64,000 nt of DNA from Ruminococcus flavefaciens (GCA_002310115.1 DBYI01000085.1:58064-122063); one strand, 5' to 3'. Shown: positions 44,105 to 51,363, counted from the first letter of the stretch. Numbers and translations: made by a program. The notes: generated by a model not told the origin, from the sequence alone.

Positions 44105-44851
44105 TTATTCAGCGTCAGCTTCAGCAGTCTCAGCTTCCTCAGCCGATGCCTCTGCAGGAGTAGCGTCGTCGCCCTGTCTACCTTCGATAACAGCATTAGC
44201 AACTGTGCCAGCGATGAGCTTAACAGCTCTGATAGCATCGTCGTTACCAGGAATAACGTAGTCAACTTCATCAGGATCGCAGTTTGTATCAACGATAGCA
44301 ACGATCGGGATATTGAGCTTCTTAGCTTCTGCTACAGCAATCTTTTCCTTACGTGGATCAACGATAAAGAGAGCTGAAGGAAGCTTCTTCATTGTCTTGA
44401 TACCACCGAGGAACTTTTCAAGCTTCTCTATTTCAAGGTTAAGCTTAACAACTTCCTTCTTAGGAAGAAGAGCAAATGTTCCATCCTCTTCCATAGCGTG
44501 GAGCTGCTCAAGTCTCTTGATTCTTGTCTGAATTGTTTTGAAGTTTGTAAGCATGCCGCCGAGCCATCTAGCATTTACATAGTGTGCGCCAGCTCTTGTA
44601 GCTTCTTCCTTAACAGAATCGCCAGCCTGCTTCTTTGTACCTACGAAAAGAACTTCTCCGCCCTGTGCTGCAATGTCGCGAACGAACATATAAGCCTCTT
44701 CGAGCTTCTTAACTGTCTTCTGAAGGTCGATGATGTAAATTCCATTTCTTTCTGTGAAAATGTACTGAGCCATTTTCGGGTTCCATCTTCTTGTCTGATG
44801 TCCGAAATGAACACCTGCTTCAAGAAGCTGCTTCATTGATACTACTCCCAT
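44105..44851 (-). CDS. rpsB: 30S ribosomal protein S2
   Basis: S2 is one of the last proteins to join the 30S subunit. The 248-residue protein begins with VSMKQLLEAGVHFGHQTRRW, followed by RNGIYIIDLQKTVKKLEEA, RWLGGMLTNFKTIQ, and the late VDTNCDPDEVDYVIPGNDDA, all family signatures. The C-terminal 30 residues are an Ala/Glu-rich tail, longer than in many homologues. The gene follows an untranslated leader of about 110 nt and an AAGGAGG site. Confidence 0.97.
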   Translation of the reverse strand: MGVVSMKQLLEAGVHFGHQTRRWNPKMAQYIFTERNGIYIIDLQKTVKKLEEAYMFVRDIAAQGGEVLFVGTKKQAGDSVKEEATRAGAHYVNARWLGGMLTNFKTIQTRIKRLEQLHAMEEDGTFALLPKKEVVKLNLEIEKLEKFLGGIKTMKKLPSALFIVDPRKEKIAVAEAKKLNIPIVAIVDTNCDPDEVDYVIPGNDDAIRAVKLIAGTVANAVIEGRQGDDATPAEASAEEAETAEADAE

Positions 44852-44966
44852 GGTGTAGTCCTCCTTAAAATTGGTTATAATTAATCCTCCGCCGTACTTA
44901 ACTCAGCAGCAACACAGATCTCTGTGCACCAACCACTGAAAATACCGGCGTGCGAATTGCCTTAAT
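44852..44966 (-). promoter_or_regulatory. 5' leader of rpsB with hairpin
   Basis: The leader is long for a ribosomal gene and holds a GCACAGA/TCTGTGT hairpin (about 44912-44927) and several short complementary stretches, so S2 autoregulation is conceivable. I cannot match it to a described S2 leader. Confidence 0.4.
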
Positions 44967-44995
44967 ATTATATCATTTCTCAGTATTTTTTTCAA
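44967..44995 (-). promoter_or_regulatory. promoter of rpsB-tsf
   Basis: TTGAAA (44990-44995) and TATAAT (44967-44972) are 17 bp apart on the minus strand. Confidence 0.82.
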
Positions 44996-45010
44996 GTAGT
45001 TTGGCAATGT

Positions 45011-45310
45011 CTATTTTAACAAACTTAAAGCACCGTTTCTACTTCTTTTTGTCAAATTCGACTCGATATCCCTTTCAGTACGTTCAACAAGAACTATCTC
45101 CTTACCTATCACTCTAATGTCTTCGCAGTAAATAACAATATCATTCTCGCGCCCGAAAAAGCCGAAAAATCTAGAATCGCCATAAATAATGAGTGACCTT
45201 ACATTTCCTTTGTCAGTATCTATTTCGATATCGTCAATAAATCCAAGCCTGTCACCTGAAACAATATCTATAACTTCCTTTCTGCAAAGTTCGTCAAATC
45301 CAAGAAACAT
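45011..45310 (-). CDS. YlmC/YmxH family PRC-barrel protein
   Basis: The 99-residue protein has one PRC-barrel: FDELCRKEVIDIVSGDRLGF, then DDIEIDTDKGNVRSLIIYG, then FGRENDIVIYCEDIRVIGKE. This pattern is that of the YlmC/YmxH family common in spore-forming Firmicutes and often tied to sporulation loci. The exact function is not known. The frame opens at a GTG, but the ATG at 45308-45310 is the better start. It lies downstream of the small LPXTG-like gene and ahead of the rpsB promoter. The C-terminal KRSRNGALSLLK tail is specific to this copy. Confidence 0.82.
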   Translation of the reverse strand: MFLGFDELCRKEVIDIVSGDRLGFIDDIEIDTDKGNVRSLIIYGDSRFFGFFGRENDIVIYCEDIRVIGKEIVLVERTERDIESNLTKRSRNGALSLLK

Positions 45311-45371
45311 AAACAGCACCCCTATATCACTATATGTCGAATCTCAGCATATAATGATTTACTGGTCATAA

Positions 45372-45399
45372 AAAACACAGCAGCTATAAAAGCTGCCGC
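45372..45399 (-). terminator. terminator after the small LPXTG-like gene
   Basis: GCGGCAGCT pairs with AGCTGCTGT around TTTAT with one or two mismatches and is followed by T6 on the minus strand. Confidence 0.72.
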
Positions 45400-45404
45400 A
45401 TTTT

Positions 45405-45581
45405 TTATTCATCATTATCTTCTTCATCATTGTCAGTATCAGAGCCTTTTTTCTTAGCAAATACTGCAGTACCTATTGCCAGAAGAACGGCTGAGCCTAT
45501 TATTGCAAAAAGAACTCCTTTTGGGAAATTATCACCTGTCTGAGGAACATTTGCTGACATAAGCATTAAAGTTTCATACAT
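45405..45581 (-). CDS. 58-residue protein with sortase-like VPQTG signal
   Basis: The short protein begins MYETLMLMSANVPQTGDNF, followed by one membrane helix (VLFAIIGSAVLLAIGTAVF), a KKK stop-transfer group and a 13-residue acidic tail. Motif, helix and basic residues copy a sortase cell-wall sorting signal, but there is no signal peptide and almost no mature domain before it. The ATG at 45579-45581 is chosen because GGAGGA lies about 8 nt ahead. It stands alone between hydG and the YlmC-like gene. It could be a stray sorting signal left from a larger gene, or a genuine small membrane protein. I know no described function. Confidence 0.6.
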   Translation of the reverse strand: MYETLMLMSANVPQTGDNFPKGVLFAIIGSAVLLAIGTAVFAKKKGSDTDNDEEDNDE

Positions 45582-45672
45582 TATAAAGTCCTCCATAATA
45601 AATTACTATTTAGTATTGTAGCACAGCGGAAAGAATTTGTCAAATATTTACTGTATTTATACAGCAGCAATA

Positions 45673-47124
45673 TTAGAACCTGAAATCGCGCTCTCCTCCG
45701 TTCTTTATACTGTCCAGATACTCTATGGCACGCTGACGTCTCTTTTCATCAGGAACATTCTGTATCTCTCGAGCAATTAGAGTTTCTCCGACCGCTCTTG
45801 TTTCAGGCGAAGCATAGTCAGAAAGATATTCCTGTAATGTCATAAGAGCATTCGGGTGACAGCAATTCTGTATCTGACCTACCTTGCAGAGTGCCATAAA
45901 TCGATCTCCTGTACGCCCCTCACGATAGCAAGCCGTACAGAATGACGGGATATATCCACTATCCATGAGCCATTTTACTACTTCATCAAGCGAACGTTGA
46001 TCAGAAACGTCAAACTGTTCTGTATCATGAGGTCTTTCCTCAGCTGAATAACCTGCATAACCGCCAACTGATGTTCTTGAACCACCTGATATCTGTGATA
46101 CGCCTAGTCCAAGAACCTTTTCACGACACGCTTCACTCTCACGGGTCGAGATAATCATTCCTGTGTAAGGAACTGCTATTCTTATACATGCAACAAGTTT
46201 TGCAAAAGTATCATCATCAATTCCGTTGTCAAACACACTCGGATCAATATCAGAAGCTCTTCTTATACGCGGAACGCTTATTGTATGCGGTCCTACTCCG
46301 TGTACGGCTTCAAGGTGCTCAGCGTGCATGAGGAGCCCTGCAAATTCATACTTATACTTGTCAAGTCCGAAAAGTACACCGAGGCCAACATCGTCTATTC
46401 CGCCTTCCATAGCTCTGTCCATAGCCTCAGTGTGGTATGCGTAGTTGTGTTTTGGTCCTGCAGGATGGAGTTTTTCATAGCTCTCCTTATGATATGTCTC
46501 CTGGAAAAGAATATAAGTTCCTATTCCAGCTTCCTTTAGCTTACGATAATTTTCAACTGTTGTTGCTGCTATATTTACGTTTACTCGGCGAATAGCTCCG
46601 TTCTTATGCTTTATAGAATAAATCGTTTCGATACATTCAAGAATATACTCTATAGGATTGTTTACAGGGTCCTCGCCGGACTCAATAGCAAGACGCTTGT
46701 GACCCATGTCCTGAAGTGCTATGACTTCCTGACGAACTTCTTCCTGAGTAAGCTTTTTACGTGGAATTTCCTTGTTCTGCATATGATAAGGACAGTAAAC
46801 GCACTTGTTTACGCAGTAATTTGATAGATAAAGAGGTGCAAACATAACTATTCTGTTACCGTAGAATGCCTGCTTTATCTCCTTGGCAAGTTCATACATC
46901 TTATCTATCATCTCAGGAATATCACATGCAAGAAGAACACTTGCTTCACGGTGAGAAAGTCCTGCGCATTCAACTCCTCTGCCCGTTTTTTTCGGTCTTG
47001 CCTTCTCAAGTATCTGCTCTATAAGCTCACGATTATTCTTGTTCTGCTCAGCATACTCGAGCGTAACTAGTATTTCTTCATCATTTATAAATTCTTCCGC
47101 TTTAAGCGACTTTACATCATACAT
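45673..47124 (-). CDS. hydG: [FeFe] hydrogenase maturase HydG
   Basis: HydG is a radical SAM tyrosine lyase that makes the CO and cyanide ligands of the hydrogenase H-cluster. The 483-residue protein has the radical SAM motif in NYCVNKCVYCPYHM (CX3CX2C), then SGEDPVNNPIEYIL and TYHKESYEKLHPAGPKHNY, typical of HydG and ThiH. The C-terminal CTACYREGRTGDRFM with a later cysteine carries the second cluster needed for Fe(CO)2(CN) assembly and is absent from ThiH. It follows the flavoprotein gene by 17 bp. HydE and HydF are not in the window. Its target HydA is encoded about 20 kb away. Confidence 0.96.
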   Translation of the reverse strand: MYDVKSLKAEEFINDEEILVTLEYAEQNKNNRELIEQILEKARPKKTGRGVECAGLSHREASVLLACDIPEMIDKMYELAKEIKQAFYGNRIVMFAPLYLSNYCVNKCVYCPYHMQNKEIPRKKLTQEEVRQEVIALQDMGHKRLAIESGEDPVNNPIEYILECIETIYSIKHKNGAIRRVNVNIAATTVENYRKLKEAGIGTYILFQETYHKESYEKLHPAGPKHNYAYHTEAMDRAMEGGIDDVGLGVLFGLDKYKYEFAGLLMHAEHLEAVHGVGPHTISVPRIRRASDIDPSVFDNGIDDDTFAKLVACIRIAVPYTGMIISTRESEACREKVLGLGVSQISGGSRTSVGGYAGYSAEERPHDTEQFDVSDQRSLDEVVKWLMDSGYIPSFCTACYREGRTGDRFMALCKVGQIQNCCHPNALMTLQEYLSDYASPETRAVGETLIAREIQNVPDEKRRQRAIEYLDSIKNGGERDFRF

Positions 47125-47141
47125 ATATATTTCCTCCTAGA

Positions 47142-47609
47142 CTATTTTGCCTTACAAGTCATTTTTTCAACTTCCAGCCTGAAAACTGCTGTTTTTTCAA
47201 GAACATCAGACTGATAGTTCCATTCGCAACTGCCTGTTGCCTGTTTCATTATACAGTTTAGAGCAGTAATCATTTCATCTTTATTATTTATTATGGAAAG
47301 CTTTCCATTACCGATAATGCTACGGAATTTAGCAGAATGGCCGCATCCTGTATCAGCGCCAATCAACAAGTATTCTCCGTCTATCTCAAAACCAACAGAT
47401 GGAATTGACTTTGCGAGTTCATACTTCCTGCCTGACATAGCTCCGTGAAAATAGAAGGTATTTTTACCATTTGCAGACGAATAACCATAATTCACAGGAA
47501 CAATATATACCTCGCCACAATCATAGAATCCTATTCTTAATACTTTCTCTTTTGCAATGAACTCCTCTATGGAGTGCTTATCGGTTATCTCTCTGTCTGC
47601 TCTTCTCAT
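47142..47609 (-). CDS. pyridoxamine 5'-phosphate oxidase-like flavoprotein
   Basis: The 155-residue protein has the PNPOx-like split barrel that binds FMN. The start RRADREITDKHSIEEFIAKE is followed by RIGFYDCGEVYIVPVNYGYS, FYFHGAMSGRKYELAKSIP and a late GSCEWNYQSDVLEKTAVFRL, as in the NimA-like and PNPOx-putative group. The ATG at 47607-47609 follows GGAG and is chosen over an upstream one. It lies between the TM1266-type gene and hydG. A redox role in hydrogenase maturation is suggested by position only; many such proteins bind flavin or haem. Confidence 0.85.
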   Translation of the reverse strand: MRRADREITDKHSIEEFIAKEKVLRIGFYDCGEVYIVPVNYGYSSANGKNTFYFHGAMSGRKYELAKSIPSVGFEIDGEYLLIGADTGCGHSAKFRSIIGNGKLSIINNKDEMITALNCIMKQATGSCEWNYQSDVLEKTAVFRLEVEKMTCKAK

Positions 47610-47625
47610 ATCCAACTCCATACCA

Positions 47626-47874
47626 TTATTTCTTTGAAATAGCAGCCTTTACGGAAACTCCCTGTATCTGTCCAAGTCTTCCTGTGAGACTGCTTATGAC
47701 ATCAGGCTCTGCATCAAGAGCGACAGATATTAGAGATATTCCTCTTTCTTTATAAGGTATTCCCATACGTCCTATGATTATATCGCTATACTCGTGAAGT
47801 ACGTTATTTACTTCAACAGAAGCAGACTGTTCATCTATGACGATGGCTGCTACAGCTATCCTTTTACTTTCCAT
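47626..47874 (-). CDS. TM1266 family putative regulator of the [FeFe] hydrogenase system
   Basis: The 82-residue protein starts ESKRIAVAAIVIDEQSASVE and has VNNVLHEYSDIIIGRMGIPY and GRLGQIQGVSVKAAISK, matching the TM1266 family of small ACT- or NikR-like proteins seen with hydEFG genes. The family is named a putative iron-only hydrogenase system regulator; the ligand is not known to me. The ATG at 47872-47874 stands after AGGAGG. It opens the operon with the flavoprotein and hydG, behind a leader with a terminator, so the whole set may be controlled by early termination. Confidence 0.88.
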   Translation of the reverse strand: MESKRIAVAAIVIDEQSASVEVNNVLHEYSDIIIGRMGIPYKERGISLISVALDAEPDVISSLTGRLGQIQGVSVKAAISKK

Positions 47875-47907
47875 TTCTCCTCCTTTGCAGGCTGAAAAAG
47901 CAGTCAA

Positions 47908-48052
47908 TAAAAAACCGTCCATAACGGACGGACAGAATAAGTGTATTTCTTTACTTAATCGCTTAACTGCTGTCCGAAAACAGAGTTCACACCCTGCTGC
48001 CCGAAAACAATATTATTTTACGCCAAGAACGGAATAAATCCCGATCTCCGCT
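47908..48052 (-). promoter_or_regulatory. candidate attenuator leader of the hydG operon, unassigned class
   Basis: The transcript starts near 48052. A terminator lies at 47908-47931 (CCGTCC/GGACGG with a 5-nt loop, then T6) before the first gene. Upstream, CGGACAG (47970-47976) can pair with CTGTCCG (47929-47935), which overlaps the terminator stem by 3 nt and would compete with it. The motif TTTTCGG(G/A)CAGCAG occurs twice (about 47968-47980 and 47995-48007). These signs fit a riboswitch or protein-controlled attenuator, but I know no matching class. Confidence 0.55.
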
Positions 48053-48058
48053 ACATTA

Positions 48059-48087
48059 ATAATAACACATTGTTACATAATTGTCAA
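48059..48087 (-). promoter_or_regulatory. promoter of the hydG operon
   Basis: TTGACA (48082-48087) and TATTAT (48059-48064) are 17 bp apart on the minus strand, about 185 bp before the first start codon. Confidence 0.8.
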
Positions 48088-48195
48088 TCTCTAATTGTTA
48101 GTAGTGTATAATATATGGCTTACGACCATTTTTGTACAGCTTATACAATCGACAAGTTCAATTTTAAAAAAATTATATAATTTTTCAAAAATCAC

Positions 48196-48224
48196 TAGAC
48201 AAATCTTAATATTTGTGATATACT
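48196..48224 (+). promoter_or_regulatory. promoter of the Ala/Pro-rich gene
   Basis: TAGACA (48196-48201) and TATACT (48219-48224) are 17 bp apart, 32 bp before the ATG. Confidence 0.7.
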
Positions 48225-48255
48225 GAATTTAGATTTATTTTTGAGGTGATTATTA

Positions 48256-48903
48256 ATGGGTTTATTCTCATTTTTTCAAGGCGGCGCTAAATATTTCGAT
48301 AAAAAAATAGAACCTAAATGTGATTACTGTATGTACGGTAAGAGAACAAAGGATGGAAACAGAGTCCTTTGTGAAAAAAGAGGTCTAGTTGAACAGAATT
48401 ATTCATGCAAAGCTTTTATATATTCTCCCCTCAAGAGAATACCTGTAAAACAGCTTAGATTTGTTGGAAGTATTGCTGATGATGAACTTTTTATAGAGTC
48501 AAAAGGCGATATTGCTGAAAAGCAGGAAAGTGAAAAGAAAGCTGAAAAGAAGTCTGACAATAAGTCAAATAGTAAAAATGAGACAAAACCTGCTGCAAAA
48601 TCTGAACCTGCTGAAAAGGAAGCTCCTGCTGTAGCTGAAAAGCAGGAAATCAAGAACGCTGATTCAGCAAACCAGTCTGCACCGCAGGACGAAAACGTTC
48701 AGACAGCTCCAGTTCAAGAACCAAATGAAGCTAAAGCTCCTGTCCAGCCTTCACCTGCTGCTCCTGTAAATGTTCAGAATCCAAATGTTCCTTTACAGAG
48801 TGTTACCGGTACTCCGGTTAACGCTCAAAAACCGAATGTTCCAATGCAGAATACGCCTGTTAATGATAAGCCAGTTCAGCAGAACGAATCACCAAGGGCA
48901 TAA
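48256..48903 (+). CDS. cysteine-motif protein with long low-complexity tail, function unknown
   Basis: The 215-residue product has an ordered head of about 75 residues and a disordered tail. The head begins GLFSFFQGGAKYFDKKIEPK and has four cysteines in CDYCMYGKR, VLCEKRG and SCKAFIYSPLKR, which could bind one metal ion. The tail (about residues 85-215) is rich in Lys, Glu, Ala, Pro, Gln and Asn, with imperfect repeats of the kind NAQKPNVP. There is no signal peptide. I have no secure family name. It has its own promoter, a GAGGTG site and a terminator, so it is a free-standing unit next to a membrane protein gene. Confidence 0.68.
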   Translation: MGLFSFFQGGAKYFDKKIEPKCDYCMYGKRTKDGNRVLCEKRGLVEQNYSCKAFIYSPLKRIPVKQLRFVGSIADDELFIESKGDIAEKQESEKKAEKKSDNKSNSKNETKPAAKSEPAEKEAPAVAEKQEIKNADSANQSAPQDENVQTAPVQEPNEAKAPVQPSPAAPVNVQNPNVPLQSVTGTPVNAQKPNVPMQNTPVNDKPVQQNESPRA

Positions 48904-48917
48904 CATATATCGCATAT

Positions 48918-48944
48918 GAGGAGCGTTATTCGCTCCTCTTTTTA
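48918..48944 (+). terminator. terminator of the Ala/Pro-rich gene
   Basis: GAGGAGCG pairs perfectly with CGCTCCTC around TTATT and is followed by T5 and a further T-rich run. Confidence 0.92.
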
Positions 48945-48961
48945 TTTTTTTCTCTATACGC

Positions 48962-48990
48962 TTGACAAAGCTAAAGATATATTGTATAAT
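48962..48990 (+). promoter_or_regulatory. consensus promoter before the membrane protein and tRNA-Leu
   Basis: TTGACA (48962-48967) and TATAAT (48985-48990) are perfect and 17 bp apart. It rules out any start codon before about 49000 for the next gene. Confidence 0.9.
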
Positions 48991-49051
48991 ATTTAAAGTT
49001 GCAGATGTTTCATTCACAATCAGTCATAGTTTTAAAGATAAGGTGCTTTTT

Positions 49052-49558
49052 ATGGATTTGGAACAGGAATATGGAAAAAACAGGCTTTCTATCAAAAGAT
49101 GCAACAGATGGTATAACATAATCGCAATATACTATCTCTTAGTTTATGGAGCGAAGACTTTTATAGATGTATATTCATGTTTCCTTGGCGCTTCTCTTTT
49201 TATGCTTCTTGTTGCTTTAGTTAGTTTCGCAACTCTTGCCGCTGGTTTTTGCGGAGTATACCTTCACAGGGATATTTTTCCTATTGCTGCGCCGCTTTTA
49301 GCATTATTGCATGAATCATTAGCCGGACCAATTTTTGATGTAATTGTTCCTTTATGTATTTTGTGTTCAGTTATGAATATTGTTGTCAATAGAAAATATC
49401 GCTGGCTCGAACAACAAGACGGTTTTCCATATTTTAATTTACGTTTCCGTGTTCAGGAAATTGATAATTCCCAGTGGAATATAAAGTATCCATATACTCA
49501 AAGCTATGAAGAAATAGCAAAGCATGACAATAACAACGGTCAGATGGATGAACTCTGA
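49052..49558 (+). CDS. small multi-pass membrane protein, function unknown
   Basis: The frame is open from 48962, but that part covers the promoter. The ATG at 49052 follows AAGGTG and gives 168 residues starting MDLEQEYGKNRLSIKRCN. Four hydrophobic segments are visible (around YNIIAIYYLLVYGAKTFI, SLFMLLVALVSFATLAAGF, IFPIAAPLLALL and VIVPLCILCSVMNIVV), followed by a cytoplasmic tail with several aromatic residues. No family is recognised. It ends 15 bp before the tRNA-Leu gene and may share its transcript. Confidence 0.65.
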   Translation: MDLEQEYGKNRLSIKRCNRWYNIIAIYYLLVYGAKTFIDVYSCFLGASLFMLLVALVSFATLAAGFCGVYLHRDIFPIAAPLLALLHESLAGPIFDVIVPLCILCSVMNIVVNRKYRWLEQQDGFPYFNLRFRVQEIDNSQWNIKYPYTQSYEEIAKHDNNNGQMDEL

Positions 49559-49573
49559 ATTATTTAATTATTT

Positions 49574-49655
49574 GCGGGTGTGGTGAAATTGGCAGACACG
49601 TTAGATTTAGGTTCTAATGCCGCAAGGTGTGCAGGTTCAAGTCCTGTCACCCGCA
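49574..49655 (+). tRNA. tRNA-Leu(TAG), integration target
   Basis: GCGGGTG pairs with CACCCGC, with an A discriminator. The anticodon loop TTTAGGT gives TAG, and the long variable arm and TTCAAGT T-loop fit leucine. The 3' CCA is not encoded here (ACTA follows), while the second copy of the 3' end at 62084-62106 is followed by CCA. The 3' end therefore now comes from the integrated element. Confidence 0.95.
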
Positions 49656-49656
49656 C
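49636..49656 (+). repeat. attL-type direct repeat in tRNA-Leu
   Basis: A 21-bp stretch from the T-arm to the tRNA end (begins TTCAAGTCC, ends CCCGCAC) is repeated exactly at 62084-62104. It is the left boundary of the integrative element. Confidence 0.9.
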
Positions 49657-49666
49657 TAAATAACAA

Positions 49667-49708
49667 AACGCCTGATTATCGGTTTATACCGATTTTCAGG
49701 CGTTTTTC
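49667..49708 (+). terminator. terminator after tRNA-Leu
   Basis: AACGCCTGA..ATCGGT pairs with ACCGAT..TCAGGCGTT around TTAT, with a small internal loop, then T5. It is carried by the element and replaces the chromosomal terminator now at 62116-62153. Confidence 0.9.
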
Positions 49709-49782
49709 TCATATTCCGAATACGATGTAAATTCGATATTTGTACTAAAAAATGCGTAAAAATCACATATTTTCCAACGGAA

Positions 49783-49801
49783 TCACACGGCAGTCACACG
49801 G
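49783..49801. promoter_or_regulatory. candidate integrase arm-type sites
   Basis: TCACACGG occurs twice here (49783-49790 and 49794-49801) and once near the other end (62028-62035), with related AAATCACA motifs beside both. Repeats of this kind inside both ends are typical arm sites. A GGACGGC/GCCGTCC hairpin at 49831-49849 lies between them and the next gene. Confidence 0.5.
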
Positions 49802-49867
49802 ATGTTCTCCAGATACTATTATAATTTTAAGGACGGCGTTATGCCGTCCAATAAGTCTTTGATACAT

Positions 49868-50062
49868 TTATTCTTCTAAGAATTTCTCAATAACGACCAT
49901 TATCTCCTCAAGGCGCTTAACGGCGATACCTTTGATCTTACCGAGTTCTGTCTCAAGAGCAGGGAGATCAATGGTTTTGCCCTGTACTCCGAGAAGCTCG
50001 TCACCATACTGAAAAATGAACTTTGTAATGGAGTTTTTTGATTCTTGATGTAAACAAATCAA
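49868..50062 (-). CDS. short hypothetical protein, possibly a fragment
   Basis: The frame encodes about 64 residues. The C-terminal half, LPALETELGKIKGIAVKRLE, looks like a helix-hairpin-helix or coiled segment. The start would be a TTG without a good ribosome site, so the true start is unclear and the segment may be the C-terminal end of a larger, lost gene. A hairpin with the sequence GGACGGC lies just after the stop. No function is suggested. It sits between the left end of the element and the sigma-like gene on the same strand. Confidence 0.4.
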   Translation of the reverse strand: MICLHQESKNSITKFIFQYGDELLGVQGKTIDLPALETELGKIKGIAVKRLEEIMVVIEKFLEE

Positions 50063-50086
50063 TCACGATCCCTGTTTAATCGGTAT

Positions 50087-50798
50087 CTACTTTTTTTCAA
50101 ACCTATGAAGCCAATTGATATATGCTGTCTTATCAATTCCATAATCACTTAACATCTCAACAATATCCATATAAGTTATTTTACCTATAAATCGCAAATT
50201 AGATAGTTCCTTAGGAGAAAGCGCAGCAATATCCCTTAATGTTCTGATATTATGAAAACGAAAAGAATGCTCAACTTGAATTGGTAAATTAAGATTTTCA
50301 ATTAATATATGAGGAAGTTCATTAAGTTCCTTAATTACAGAGTTTTCTTGCCTCGTTTTAAAATCTTTATCCTTTTTTAAATCATTACGTCCGTCTTTAT
50401 ATCCATCAATATAGCCTTTATCATACCCATCATTATAAGCTTTTTCATATGCACTTTTATCAGTGCTGTGAATTCCGTATAAAAGAATATTTGAAAAATC
50501 GCTATTATATAGACTTCTTAAAGCATTCCTGCTTTGTTTTGTAACTTCATTAACTGACTGATCCCATTTTGCAGCTATCGTTTTTTGGAGATAGGTTTTC
50601 ATTGTATATAAGCCTAAGCGCTTCTGCTTGCCTTTCAGACAAAAGATTTTCTATGTAATATTCAAAAAGATTTTTAATATCGTCTCTTTTTTCATACAAT
50701 GATAATTCAGCATCAGATAATACATTATCCTGTCCAAATTTCAAATAATCAGCAATAACATTCACCGGATAAGAATAATTATTAACCTTTTTTCTCAC
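50087..50798 (-). pseudogene. sigma-like regulator split by a frameshift
   Basis: Two overlapping frames belong together. The first (GTG start at 50796-50798 after GAGGTG) ends its similarity at LLSERQAEALRLIYNEN, the first helix of a sigma region 4. The second resumes with TIAAKWDQSVNEVTKQSRN, the recognition helix part. A run of six As (minus strand, 50581-50586) lies at the junction, and removing one A would join them into about 235 residues. The second part also has a GYDKGYIDGYKDG spacer and a C-terminal region (RTLRDIAALSPKELSNLRFI) like the RNA polymerase alpha C-terminal domain. It is either a pseudogene, a sequencing slip, or a +1 frameshift gene. The DNA from 50799 to 51131 holds nothing I can identify. 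Confidence 0.6.
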
Positions 50799-51131
50799 AA
50801 ATACACCTCATTTTGAAACTAATAATCGTATGTTAAGTATTATTCTAAACTAATTCGATAGACTTTATTACAACACGTAATATTCCAATGCTTCTATATA
50901 ATATCCACTTTTATCTGATTTTAGATTATCATCCTTCTGTTTTTTCATTTGAACACCACATGATACTTACAATCCAACTTAGAATGTAATAAATTTCTTT
51001 TATCATGATGATACCGCATATTTTCAAATTGTTTGATTGACAGACATAACTTATTTATACTATTAGAGTTTCAACTCATAACTATGGCTTTTAATTTCTG
51101 AGAAAAACTGAAGGAAACGTACACGCTAACA

Positions 51132-51167
51132 ATAAGCACCGACCCCAAATTGGGGTGCGGTGCTTAT
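51132..51167. terminator. strong hairpin after the peptide gene
   Basis: ATAAGCACCG and CGGTGCTTAT enclose a second stem ACCCCA/TGGGGT. It lies 15 bp after the stop of the 29-residue gene and probably ends the transcript of the giant gene, although the T-run is weak. Confidence 0.7.
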
Positions 51168-51181
51168 CTTCGCTTTAGGAA

Positions 51182-51271
51182 TTATTCAAGATCGCCCTGT
51201 TTACTATCAGTGATAACGTCCTCAGCATCAAACTGAATAACCTCAAGCTCTGCTTCTGTGTACTTTTTCAT
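51182..51271 (-). CDS. 29-residue peptide gene downstream of the giant gene
   Basis: The ATG at 51269-51271 has a strong GGAGGTG site 6-7 nt ahead. The peptide starts MKKYTEAELEVIQFDAEDVI and ends TDSKQGDLE. It is acidic, has no membrane helix and no cysteine. Short peptides with a KKY..E.EVI.FDAEDVI core are, as I recall, common in gut Clostridia and have no established role; this is memory and not a search. It lies 92 bp after the giant gene on the same strand, with a perfect 12-bp palindrome (51294-51305) in the gap. A ribosomally made signal or precursor peptide is one idea; a small regulator is another. Confidence 0.65.
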   Translation of the reverse strand: MKKYTEAELEVIQFDAEDVITDSKQGDLE

Positions 51272-51363
51272 ATTCTTACACCTCCATTCAAAATAGATCG
51301 ATCTATGTAATGAATCGGGTATATACCACTCGATTATTACCAATTAAACTATTATTCCGCTCA

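Noticed and set aside
47940..48050. Resemblance of the hydG leader to an FMN riboswitch (TTCGGGCAGCAGGGTG)
   Set aside because: Only one short stretch is similar; the other conserved FMN aptamer segments are missing.
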